From: a virus
Strand: one strand, 5' to 3'
Virus record (IMG/VR): IMGVR_UViG_3300036772_000568
Span: 1-31,335 of that record
DNA: 31,335 nucleotides
The position numbers and the translations under genes are program-made. Of this stretch, positions 15,614-22,172 are shown piece after piece; the first letter of the stretch is position 1; each line of letters starts with the position of its first letter. The notes under the pieces were generated by a model that saw nothing but the letters and a program-made list of their open reading frames with translations, was not told the origin of the DNA and made no database searches.

Positions 15614-16411
15614 ATGCTTACCCCAGCGCAAAAACACTTTCAAAAAGTGATGGCTGATCGACGCGGAGAAAATGCCGAGCAACACGGCGTTGTACGGACT
15701 GCGCATGAGCAGATTTTGCACCGGCTGCGCCTCGATCAGGCGTCACTTAAACAGGTGCAATCCAACGAATCAAAAGCAGCGATAAAGCGCGATATGTTGC
15801 CAAATTATCAGGGCTGGATTGATGGCACTTTGGAAGGGGGCAGCGGTCGCCAGGATGAAGTGATCACAACCATGATGCTGTGGGCGATTGACTGCCAAGA
15901 CTATTCATTGGCGCTAAAAATCGGGCGTTATGTGGTGATGCATGGGCTGACCATGCGTGATGATTTCAAACGCACCGCCCCTGTATTCCTAGCTGAAGAG
16001 ATCAGCAATCAGGCGCTGAATGTTGCAACAACTGATGCCGGGGCTGATTTGTCCGATTTTATCGCCGTACTGGATGAGGTGGCTGAGATTGTCGAAGGCT
16101 GCGATATGCCAGATGAAGTATCTTCCAAACTCTGCAAGGCGCGCGGCTTTGCACGCCGTAATACGTCCGACAATGAGACGAAAGGTGACGCTTTAAAGTT
16201 GTTTCGTCGAGCCACCGAACTAAACCCAAACGCGGGTGTTAAACGCGAAATGCAGGCGATCACGCGTGAGCTGAAAAAGCTGGCAACAGAACAACCAGAC
16301 TCAGGCACAGCGCCCCCGGCGGCAAAGAAAGCGACAGCAAAAAAGCCACGCACCGTGAGCAAAGCGACAAAGCCAACCGCTAAAGCAGCAAAAGCAAAAA
16401 AAGAATCTTAA
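15614..16411 (+). CDS. M: Terminase small subunit gpM
   Basis: Partner of gpP in cos recognition and packaging. It has 265 residues (P2 M is 247), starting at ATG 15614 with GGAG upstream. The body (LTPAQKHFQKVMADRR, then the MLPNYQGWIDGTLEGG-type segment, QDEVITTMMLWAIDC, and ALKIGRYVVMHGL) is P2 M-like. The last ~35 residues are almost only Lys, Ala, Thr and Pro (AAKKATAKKP...KAAKAKKES), resembling a histone H1-type DNA-binding tail and longer than I recall in P2. A large hairpin with a T-run follows before L. Confidence 0.94.
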   Translation: MLTPAQKHFQKVMADRRGENAEQHGVVRTAHEQILHRLRLDQASLKQVQSNESKAAIKRDMLPNYQGWIDGTLEGGSGRQDEVITTMMLWAIDCQDYSLALKIGRYVVMHGLTMRDDFKRTAPVFLAEEISNQALNVATTDAGADLSDFIAVLDEVAEIVEGCDMPDEVSSKLCKARGFARRNTSDNETKGDALKLFRRATELNPNAGVKREMQAITRELKKLATEQPDSGTAPPAAKKATAKKPRTVSKATKPTAKAAKAKKES

Positions 16412-16429
16412 CGACTTCGGCCCGTCCGA

Positions 16430-16496
16430 CAGGCGGCACGCGCGGAGATCTGCCCATAACGGGTCTTTTCACCGCGTGTCCACCGCCTGGTTTTTT
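16430..16496 (+). terminator. Large hairpin with T6 between M and L (terminator or attenuator)
   Basis: CAGGCGG (16430-16436) pairs with CCGCCTG (16483-16489), and CACGCG (16437-16442) with CGCGTG (16473-16478), giving 13 pairs with a four-base bulge. The loop holds a smaller CCC/GGG stem. GG and six T follow directly. This has the form of an intrinsic terminator inside the head operon, 11 bases before the L start. Since L and everything downstream are needed, it must allow read-through or act as an attenuator that lowers downstream expression. Confidence 0.6.
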
Positions 16497-16507
16497 AAGG
16501 AACGTCC

Positions 16508-17005
16508 ATGAGTAGCCTGGTAGCAACAAAGCGCCCGTTTCCGAGCAGCGGTGATGTCACTGATGTTGATGATGGTAATGAAACCGTCACGGCGGGCAGA
16601 TTCTGGCCCGTTATCAAGTTGAAGGAATTACGCCTTGCCGCGCGTATTACCGGTGGCGTAACTACGACACGATTGATGCACGTCACCACTGAGGCTGTGG
16701 GTCATGTTATCGAACAGCTTGATGAATGGCAGGCCAATCAATGGGCGCTGGGCTATGAGGCGTTGCAGGATGTTCCCGCCGTAGAGTTGAACGGCGAGAG
16801 CGTGAAAGTGCATCGCTACCGCCGTGCGGTTTATGCCATTGCCCGCGCCCTAGTGCTTGAAGGTTACAGGGATGTCGATACTACGCCAAAAGGCGACAAA
16901 GACGCCGCCGCGCTGGATTTACAGCGGGATGATCTTTGGCGTGATGCTCGGTGGTGTATTTCAGATATTCAGCGCAAGCCGCGTATTTATGCGGAGTTGT
17001 GTTGA
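16508..17005 (+). CDS. L: Head completion/stabilisation protein gpL
   Basis: Closes and stabilises the filled head at the connector before tail joining. It has 165 residues (P2 L is 169), ATG 16508 with AAGGA 7 bases upstream. Seen: the acidic N-terminal region, FWPVIKLKELRLAARITGGVTTTRLMHVTTEAV, and the C-terminal RRAVYAIARALVLEGYRDVDTT...DDLWRDARWCISDIQRKPRIYAELC, all typical of the family. Its stop overlaps the X start (TGATG). Confidence 0.95.
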   Translation: MSSLVATKRPFPSSGDVTDVDDGNETVTAGRFWPVIKLKELRLAARITGGVTTTRLMHVTTEAVGHVIEQLDEWQANQWALGYEALQDVPAVELNGESVKVHRYRRAVYAIARALVLEGYRDVDTTPKGDKDAAALDLQRDDLWRDARWCISDIQRKPRIYAELC

Positions 17006-17205
17006 TGAAAGTGAAGGCACTGCAAGGGGATACGCTGGATCAACTCTGTCACCGTCATTACGGAACCACAAAAGGGGCCACAGAGCAGGTGTTAAGAGCG
17101 AATCCGGGGCTAAGTGGTCAAATATTTTTAGAAGCTGGGCAAGCGGTGGAGATGCCAGATATCAACACTCAGCCCGCACAGGAGATGGTGCAGCTATGGA
17201 GTTAA
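17005..17205 (+). CDS. X: Tail protein gpX (LysM-like)
   Basis: Small essential tail protein of 66 residues (P2 X is 67). The conserved ALQGDTLDQLCHRHYG opening and the PGL...G.AVEMPD ending match the P2 X family, which has a LysM-like fold thought to act in the baseplate or wall-binding region. I chose ATG 17005 because it overlaps the L stop and aligns with P2 X; an upstream in-frame start at 16951 lies inside L. It overlaps the holin gene by 10 bases. Confidence 0.93.
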   Translation: MKVKALQGDTLDQLCHRHYGTTKGATEQVLRANPGLSGQIFLEAGQAVEMPDINTQPAQEMVQLWS

Positions 17206-17495
17206 ATTCATTTCACCGGCTGTATGACTGGATTACCTGGATAACGTCATCAATCAGTGTGGGTGTTGGCGTGATGACCTGGAATGAAAAGTTAGGCATG
17301 GCTGGCTTAGTTTTGGGGGTTTTATCTGGTTGGCGCGCATGGGTACACCGCGCCCGCGTGGAAAAGGCTCAAGAAAAACGCAACGCACTGATTGAGCAGA
17401 TCCTCACGTTGGCTGAAAGCCGAGATTTAACTGATGTTGAGCGGCTGGAGTTAAAGCAACTCAAAGCGGGGATGGGTGATGAAGGCGGTTGTTAA
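17196..17495 (+). CDS. Holin (HP1-family type)
   Basis: Membrane protein that sets the time of lysis. The 99-residue product from ATG 17196 has two hydrophobic segments, about 10-30 (WITWITSSISVGVGVMTW) and 34-50 (LGMAGLVLGVLSGWRAWV), then a charged helical tail. This looks like the HP1-family phage holins rather than P2 Y, although it occupies the Y position. A longer reading upstream (to 16857) only shadows L and X. The end overlaps the endolysin start, as is usual for lysis cassettes. With a SAR endolysin next door, it may act as a pinholin. Confidence 0.75.
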   Translation: MELNSFHRLYDWITWITSSISVGVGVMTWNEKLGMAGLVLGVLSGWRAWVHRARVEKAQEKRNALIEQILTLAESRDLTDVERLELKQLKAGMGDEGGC

Positions 17496-18021
17496 ACGTT
17501 GTGCGATTGCGCTGGTTGTCGCGCTGGGTGTGTCGATGTCACCCGATGCATTGCGAACGTCGCCAGAAGCACAACAAAAAATAGCCTCCTGGGAGGATTG
17601 CCGCAACACGCCTTATTACTGTACCGCTGGCGTGCTGACTGTAGGGATAGGCTCAACTGGCAATGTCCAGAAGCGCGAATACAGCAATGCTGAGATTGCC
17701 CGCCGTTGGATCAATGACATGCAGCATTCTGAAAATTGCATAAACAGCAATTTTAACGGGGCAGAAATGCCGCAATCCGTCTTCGAAAGCATGGTTGATG
17801 GCGGGCTCAATGTGGGGTGTACGGGCTTGATGTGGTTCACGGATAAGAACAAACGCAAACAGAGAACAACACTCTGGAAAAACGCCCAGGCGCAAAATTG
17901 GGGCGGTGTATGTGACCGCCTAACTGACTTTGTGAACAGTGCTGGTAAACGGTCACAAGGATTAGCAAATAGACGCGCTGATTTTCAGACATGGTGCCGA
18001 AGAGATCTGGAGGTCAAATGA
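17479..18021 (+). CDS. K: Signal-anchor-release endolysin (lysozyme, GH24), P1 Lyz-like
   Basis: Degrades peptidoglycan at lysis. It has 180 residues from ATG 17479. Seen: an N-terminal weakly hydrophobic Ala/Gly/Ser-rich segment (about 9-21) after Lys-Arg-Cys, typical of a SAR domain; the catalytic triad pattern E-x8-C-x5-T as Glu39, Cys48 and Thr54; and the GGLNVGCTG-type lysozyme core. Cys8 in the anchor, Cys41 and catalytic Cys48 reproduce the cysteine spacing of P1 Lyz, where a 44-51 disulfide keeps the enzyme off until the anchor cysteine swaps in. So export would be Sec-dependent and activation follows membrane depolarisation by the holin. It sits in the position of P2 K. Confidence 0.9.
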   Translation: MKAVVKRCAIALVVALGVSMSPDALRTSPEAQQKIASWEDCRNTPYYCTAGVLTVGIGSTGNVQKREYSNAEIARRWINDMQHSENCINSNFNGAEMPQSVFESMVDGGLNVGCTGLMWFTDKNKRKQRTTLWKNAQAQNWGGVCDRLTDFVNSAGKRSQGLANRRADFQTWCRRDLEVK

Positions 18022-18389
18022 AAACTTTTTTGTGGTTAATCGCCATCAGTATTGGTGGTTTCGCCTCTGGCTATTACCGAGGATACGCGAGCGCCATTGC
18101 AGACGATAACGAAGAAAAATTGCAGCGCATGTTTGATGAAAGTGAAGCGGTGATCAGTGAAATGCGCACGCTAACCGCTCATGCACAGGCAGCGGTTGCA
18201 GGCGTTAGGAAAGCAGAACAGGAGCGAAACAGTGAAGGTGAAACCAGGCGTGAAAAAATTTCCACGGCGATGCGTACTGATAAATGCGCCGGTGCTGTTG
18301 TGCCTATCGCTGTCAGTAATGGGTTGCTCAGAAAAGATAAGAGTACAAACCCGGTTGATTCACGAGCCAGTGCCGCAAAGTCTGACTAA
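18018..18389 (+). CDS. lysB: Inner-membrane spanin subunit, LysB/Rz-like
   Basis: i-spanin that links the inner membrane to the lipoprotein o-spanin and fuses the membranes in the last step of lysis. It has 123 residues (P2 LysB is 141). One N-terminal transmembrane helix (about 3-22, FLWLIAISIGGFASGYYRGY) is followed by a periplasmic helical stretch rich in Glu, Lys and Ala (about 28-85) that should form the coiled coil. A GGAGG ribosome-binding site precedes ATG 18018. The o-spanin gene begins inside it in the +1 frame, the classic embedded Rz/Rz1 arrangement. Confidence 0.88.
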   Translation: MKTFLWLIAISIGGFASGYYRGYASAIADDNEEKLQRMFDESEAVISEMRTLTAHAQAAVAGVRKAEQERNSEGETRREKISTAMRTDKCAGAVVPIAVSNGLLRKDKSTNPVDSRASAAKSD

Positions 18390-18540
18390 CCCAACTCCTG
18401 CGCCGGTACTGAAAACGCCGGTCACCTGGGGAGGGGTCGCGATTTATGCCGATCAACTGCATGATGCGCTGGATACCTGCAACGCAGATAAGCGAGCAAT
18501 CAGCGTACTGAAGGTTAAATCATCAGCATCATGGGAGTGA
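18232..18540 (+). CDS. lysC: Outer-membrane spanin lipoprotein, LysC/Rz1-like
   Basis: o-spanin partner of LysB. I chose GTG 18232, with GGAG 7 bases upstream; the frame open from 18181 is longer but lacks a good start. The 102-residue product has a basic N-terminus, a hydrophobic signal (VLINAPVLLCLSLSVMG) and a lipobox at LSVMGC, so Cys32 is the likely lipidated residue. The mature part is Pro-rich at first (PVPQSLTNPTPAPV), as in Rz1. It overlaps lysB for about half its length and extends 150 bases beyond it. Confidence 0.82.
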   Translation: MKVKPGVKKFPRRCVLINAPVLLCLSLSVMGCSEKIRVQTRLIHEPVPQSLTNPTPAPVLKTPVTWGGVAIYADQLHDALDTCNADKRAISVLKVKSSASWE

Positions 18541-18545
18541 ATGAT

Positions 18546-18641
18546 ATGAACTTTTTTGAATATGCCAGCGCCCATCCGGTCTGGACTCTGATTTACCTGG
18601 TTGTTGTTTGTGTATTCATTTGCGCTGCATTGGGGCGATAG
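18546..18641 (+). CDS. 31-aa single-span membrane miniprotein in the lysis region
   Basis: A very short gene between lysC and R. ATG 18546 opens a 31-residue product with a polar aromatic start (MNFFEYASAHPVW) and one membrane segment (TLIYLVVVCVFICAALG) that ends almost at the C-terminus. It fills the gap between its neighbours almost exactly (5 bases after lysC, 7 bases before R), which argues that it is real. Single-span miniproteins in lysis cassettes can be holin modulators or antiholins. The function is unknown; the coding call is moderate because the ribosome-binding site is weak (GAGTGA). Confidence 0.55.
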   Translation: MNFFEYASAHPVWTLIYLVVVCVFICAALGR

Positions 18642-18648
18642 GTGCAAC

Positions 18649-19104
18649 ATGTTAAAAATAAATTCCCTGCGTGAAGCGCTAACCCGTTCAAACCAGTGGT
18701 GCAAGGCTAATCCTGAAGCCTTTAGCGTGTTTATTGAATCTGGGCATGTTGAGACATCCGGTGATACGGCTGATTTTGTATATAGCTATACGTTATGCCT
18801 GTTTGTGATGAATTTTGCGGGGGATCTGGATGATTTTACCCTGCCGTTGATGGTCTGGCTGTGGCAGGAACAGCCGCAACTGTTGCTGAATCCTGAAAAA
18901 AATAAAGATATTAAATTCACTACGGCGATCAACAACGACGATACAGCAGACTTATTTTTTGAATTACCTATCAGTGAACGCGTAATAGTCACGCGCAATG
19001 ATGATGGAACATTGAAGGCAGAGCATAAAGCCGAACCCCGCCCGCGTCTTACGCCTGAGTGGAGCGGGATCATTGAAGATGTCACCTGGAGTAACCCTAT
19101 ATGA
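18649..19104 (+). CDS. R: Tail completion protein gpR
   Basis: Tail-end protein needed to complete tails so that they join heads. It has 151 residues (P2 R is 155). ATG 18649 follows AGGTG, and the start MLKINSLREALT aligns with the P2 R start. Other family segments seen are YSYTLCLFVMNFAGDLD, LMVWLWQEQPQLL, and INNDDTADLFFELPISERV. The longer open frame upstream (to 18601) lies over the miniprotein. The stop overlaps the S start (ATGA). Confidence 0.93.
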   Translation: MLKINSLREALTRSNQWCKANPEAFSVFIESGHVETSGDTADFVYSYTLCLFVMNFAGDLDDFTLPLMVWLWQEQPQLLLNPEKNKDIKFTTAINNDDTADLFFELPISERVIVTRNDDGTLKAEHKAEPRPRLTPEWSGIIEDVTWSNPI

Positions 19105-19739
19105 GTGCTGAAGGTGTTCATGTGCTGGATCAGTATTTTGCAGACATTCTGGCAGGGGTATCACCTGCTGGGCGGGCACGAACAGCGCGCACTGTCGGGA
19201 AGATGCTACGCATTAGCCAACAGCAACGCATACGCGCACAGCGAAACCCAGACGGGAGCCAGTACCCTGCGCGTCGCCGAAAAAAACTACGCACGCAACA
19301 GGGGATCGCCTTCATCTGGGAAGGGCAGTTGCGACGTTTGAAAAATTGGCACAGTGGGCGCGGTAAGCACGGGCGAACCATTACCGGATTTGATGAAGAT
19401 AGGAATGAAGTCCGCACATTCTACCGAGAAGATATTGAGCGTTACACCGAGATCAACACGCGGGCAGGCCAGGCGGCGCGCACTCTCAAAGTACCGATGT
19501 TTGTGAAACTGCGTACATCACGCTTTATGAAGATGAAAGCTACAACTGAAGGTGCTGAGGTTGGTTTTGGCGGAATGGCTGCGCGTATCGCTCGCGTCCA
19601 TCAGTACGGGTTACGTGAACAGGTTAGGCCAGGCGCTTTTGCTAAGTATGCGCCCCGCGTATTGCTGGGTATTTCCAAAGCAGATGAGGCGTTGATCCGT
19701 AGTGGAGTCATTAACAGCCTGGGGAGTGCCGGAAGGTGA
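19101..19739 (+). CDS. S: Tail completion protein gpS (long form)
   Basis: Partner of gpR in tail completion. The product has 212 residues, against about 150 in P2. The two ends match the family (RTVGKMLRISQQQRIRAQRNPDGSQYPARR at the start; MFVKLRTSRFMKMKATTEGAEVGFGGMAARIARVHQYGLREQVRPGA and YAPRVLLGIS at the end), so the extra ~60 residues are an internal, basic and polar insertion (about 65-130, including KNWHSGRGKHGRTITGFDEDRNEV). Longer gpS variants occur in other P2-like phages as far as I recall. It is coupled to R and overlaps the V start. Confidence 0.9.
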   Translation: MSAEGVHVLDQYFADILAGVSPAGRARTARTVGKMLRISQQQRIRAQRNPDGSQYPARRRKKLRTQQGIAFIWEGQLRRLKNWHSGRGKHGRTITGFDEDRNEVRTFYREDIERYTEINTRAGQAARTLKVPMFVKLRTSRFMKMKATTEGAEVGFGGMAARIARVHQYGLREQVRPGAFAKYAPRVLLGISKADEALIRSGVINSLGSAGR

Positions 19740-20317
19740 GCGCCGAAATAATGAGACTCCTGGAAAACGTGTTACGCGTGGGTATTGTCGCAGAAATATC
19801 AAAAGACGGTAAAAGCGTGCGCGTACAGAGTGGAGAATTAAAAACAACCTGGCTTCGCTGGAAAACAGGCCGTGCAGGTGCTTTTAAAATTTGGTGTCCA
19901 CCGTCAGTGGGTGAGCAGGTGTTATTAGGCTGCATGGGCGGCAACCCGGAAACCGCAATTTTGCTGGGTAGTCTATACAGCAACGAGAATGATGCTCCGT
20001 CAGCCAGTCTGAAACAGATGGTTATTACTGCGCCTGATGGGGCCAGATTCGAATATGACGCGGAGGTTAGCGCACTGACCGCCAGCGGCATGAAAACGGC
20101 AACTATTCAGGCAGAAACGAAAATCACGCTCGATACGGCAGAAGTTGAATGCACTAATCACCTGATCGCGAAAACGTTTGATTTCACTCAGGGCGGCAAG
20201 ATGGCTGGCGACGTTACGCATTCTGGCGGCGCGCTTACCTCAAACGGCGTCCAGGTTGATAATCATGATCATGGTGGTGTTAAAAGCGGTGGTAGTTGGA
20301 CGCAGGGGGTTAAGTGA
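19736..20317 (+). CDS. V: Baseplate spike gpV
   Basis: Trimeric membrane-piercing tip of the contractile tail. It has 193 residues (P2 V is 211). Seen: an N-terminal OB-fold (RVGIVAEISKDGKSVRVQSGELKTTWLRW, then PSVGEQVLLGCMGGNPETAILLGSLYS), a beta-helical repeat region (APDGARFEYDAEVSALTASGMKTATIQAE) and a C-terminal His-x-His (NHDHGG) that in P2 V binds iron at the apex. I chose GTG 19736, overlapping the S stop; ATG 19751 is possible. No Ogr box for a PV promoter was found in the bases just upstream, so expression may rely on the O operon. Confidence 0.95.
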   Translation: MSAEIMRLLENVLRVGIVAEISKDGKSVRVQSGELKTTWLRWKTGRAGAFKIWCPPSVGEQVLLGCMGGNPETAILLGSLYSNENDAPSASLKQMVITAPDGARFEYDAEVSALTASGMKTATIQAETKITLDTAEVECTNHLIAKTFDFTQGGKMAGDVTHSGGALTSNGVQVDNHDHGGVKSGGSWTQGVK

Positions 20318-20664
20318 CAGCGAAATATACGGGCATGAATCAGGCTGGAACGGGAACGCTTTCCGATAGCGATCATCTTTGGCAGTCAATGAAAGATGTT
20401 TTATTGACGCCGTTAGGTTCGCGGGTGATGCGTCGCACGTATGGCAGCTTGTTACCTGACTTGCTGGATGAGCCACAGAATGAAACAACACGATTACAAC
20501 TAATGAGCGCCACGGTGATTGCTTTAACTCAGTGGGAGCCACGGATCGCCTTAAATCAGGTGAATGTGAATTTCTCAAAGTCCGGCGCAGTAAGTGTTGA
20601 ACTCGGTGGCCTTATTACAACAACCATGCAGGCGGCGACAGGCTCAATAAGTTTGAAGGAGTAA
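20314..20664 (+). CDS. W: Baseplate wedge gpW
   Basis: T4 gp25-like baseplate protein that nucleates sheath assembly. It has 116 residues (P2 W is 115). It starts at GTG 20314, overlapping the V stop. Conserved segments are YTGMNQ...GTLSDSDHLWQS, VLLTPLGSRVMRRTYGSLLPDLLD (the hallmark EPR/LGSR region of gp25 proteins), and QWEPRIAL. It is followed after four bases by J. Confidence 0.96.
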   Translation: MTAKYTGMNQAGTGTLSDSDHLWQSMKDVLLTPLGSRVMRRTYGSLLPDLLDEPQNETTRLQLMSATVIALTQWEPRIALNQVNVNFSKSGAVSVELGGLITTTMQAATGSISLKE

Positions 20665-20668
20665 GACA

Positions 20669-21565
20669 ATGGCAACAATTGATTTATCTGAACTGCCGCC
20701 GCCGGAAGTCATCGCAACACTGGATTATGAAATCATTTTGGATGAGGTGAAGGCGCTAGTTATTTCATCTTATCCAGCCGATCAGCAAAGCGCGATTGCG
20801 GCAGCAATGGCGTTGGAATCAGAGCCTTTGAATGTGATTGCTCAGGTATTGGCATACAGAGAATTGATGTTACGGCAGGTTATAAATGACGGTGCTGCCG
20901 CGTGTATGTTGAGCCACGCAACATCAACAGATCTCGATAACCTGGCAGCCAATAACAACACAGAACGCCTTATTGTGACTGAAGCGACAGACACAACTGA
21001 TGCTGAAATGGAAAGCGATACAAAGCTACGTTTACGCGCACAGGCGGCATTTGAAGGGTTGAGCGTAGCGGGGCCAACCGCCGCTTATGAACATTTTGCT
21101 AAAGGGGCGTCTGGAAAGGTTGCTGATGCTAAAGCATCAAGCCCTGCGCCTGCGGAGGTCATTGTTTCGGTGTTGTCTTCTGAAGGTGATGGCGCCGCTT
21201 CAGCCGAACTGATCGCTACCGTGAACGCGGCTTTATCTGATGAGAGCGTGCGCCCGGTTGGTGACCGGCTGACTGTCCAAAGTGCGGAGATTATCAGTTA
21301 TGACATCAGCGCCACACTCTATTTTTACCCTGGGCCGGAATCAGAGCCCATCGCTGATGCGGCTGAAGAGGCGTTGAAAAAGTGGCTGGAAGGGCAGGGG
21401 AACATAGGTCGTGATGTTGCATTGTCAGCAATCATGGCGGCGTTACATGTTCAGGGGGTGCAGCGTGTAGAGATTCAGTCACCGCCCGCTAATGTTGTGA
21501 TCAGCGATACCCAGGCCGCGCGCTGTTCTTCAGTGACTATCACCAGAGGGGGAACGGATGAGTAA
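20669..21565 (+). CDS. J: Baseplate wedge gpJ
   Basis: T4 gp6-like baseplate arm protein. It has 298 residues (P2 J is 302). It shows the family's N-terminal IDLSELPPPEVIATLDYEIILDEVKAL, AMALESEPLNVIAQVLAYRELMLRQ, ATSTDLDNLAAN, an ERAQAAFEGLSVAGPTAAYEHFAK-like segment, and the C-terminal strand-rich region ending SSVTITRGG. ATG 20669 has GGAG upstream. It overlaps I by 8 bases. Confidence 0.96.
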   Translation: MATIDLSELPPPEVIATLDYEIILDEVKALVISSYPADQQSAIAAAMALESEPLNVIAQVLAYRELMLRQVINDGAAACMLSHATSTDLDNLAANNNTERLIVTEATDTTDAEMESDTKLRLRAQAAFEGLSVAGPTAAYEHFAKGASGKVADAKASSPAPAEVIVSVLSSEGDGAASAELIATVNAALSDESVRPVGDRLTVQSAEIISYDISATLYFYPGPESEPIADAAEEALKKWLEGQGNIGRDVALSAIMAALHVQGVQRVEIQSPPANVVISDTQAARCSSVTITRGGTDE

Positions 21566-22172
21566 AAGCCTGTTACCCCCTTCAGCCAGCGACTTTATGC
21601 GCGGCGCGGAGGTGTGTACTCAGCGCATAACGGATATTCCAGTAGATCTGCGCACGCTATGGAATCCCGATAAGTGCCCAATTGCTCTCCTGCCGTATTT
21701 AGCCTGGGCGCTTTCGGTTGATCGCTGGGATAAAAGCTGGTCAGAGCAAACAAAACGCCAGGTAGTCAAATCAGCCTGGTTGGTACATCGCCAAAAGGGA
21801 ACTATTGCGGCGCTTCGGCGCGTGGTTGAGCCATTCGGATTCCTGATAAAGGTGATCGAGTGGTGGCAGACCGGCGGCGTGCCCGGAACATTTCAGCTAG
21901 AGATAGGCGTTTCTGAATCAGGCATTACCGAGGAAACCTATCTTGAACTTGAACGCCTGATTGCTGATGCAAAACCCTGTTCTCGCCACCTTACCGGCCT
22001 AGCTATTAATTTGCAGGTATCAGGAGAGGTCTACGCCCATGCAGGGTGCTATGGCGGTGACGTGATGACAATTTACCCCTATATGCCGGAAGCTGTGGAA
22101 GTGAGCGGTGGTTATTTTTCTGGGGGTGCAATCCATATTATTGACACGATAGAGGTAACAAATGGCGGCTAA
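21558..22172 (+). CDS. I: Tail protein gpI
   Basis: Baseplate-associated protein that links the tail fibre to the baseplate. It has 204 residues (P2 I is 176). Seen are LLPPSASDFMRGAE, the TLWNPDKCPIALLPYLAWALSVDRWDKSWSE segment (very typical of the family), HRQKGTIAALRRVVEPFG, and a longer C-terminal part with GEVYAHAGCYGGD and a Gly/Ile-rich end. It overlaps J by 8 bases and H by 11. Confidence 0.95.
   Translation: MSKSLLPPSASDFMRGAEVCTQRITDIPVDLRTLWNPDKCPIALLPYLAWALSVDRWDKSWSEQTKRQVVKSAWLVHRQKGTIAALRRVVEPFGFLIKVIEWWQTGGVPGTFQLEIGVSESGITEETYLELERLIADAKPCSRHLTGLAINLQVSGEVYAHAGCYGGDVMTIYPYMPEAVEVSGGYFSGGAIHIIDTIEVTNGG

Noticed and set aside
16857-17195. N-terminal extension of the holin frame to 212 residues
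   Set aside because: The upstream part overlaps L and X in another frame; the holin pattern begins at 17196.
19498-19520. Ogr box for a PV promoter upstream of V
   Set aside because: TGT and ACA occur near each other here but with spacings of 14 and 10 bases, not 12.
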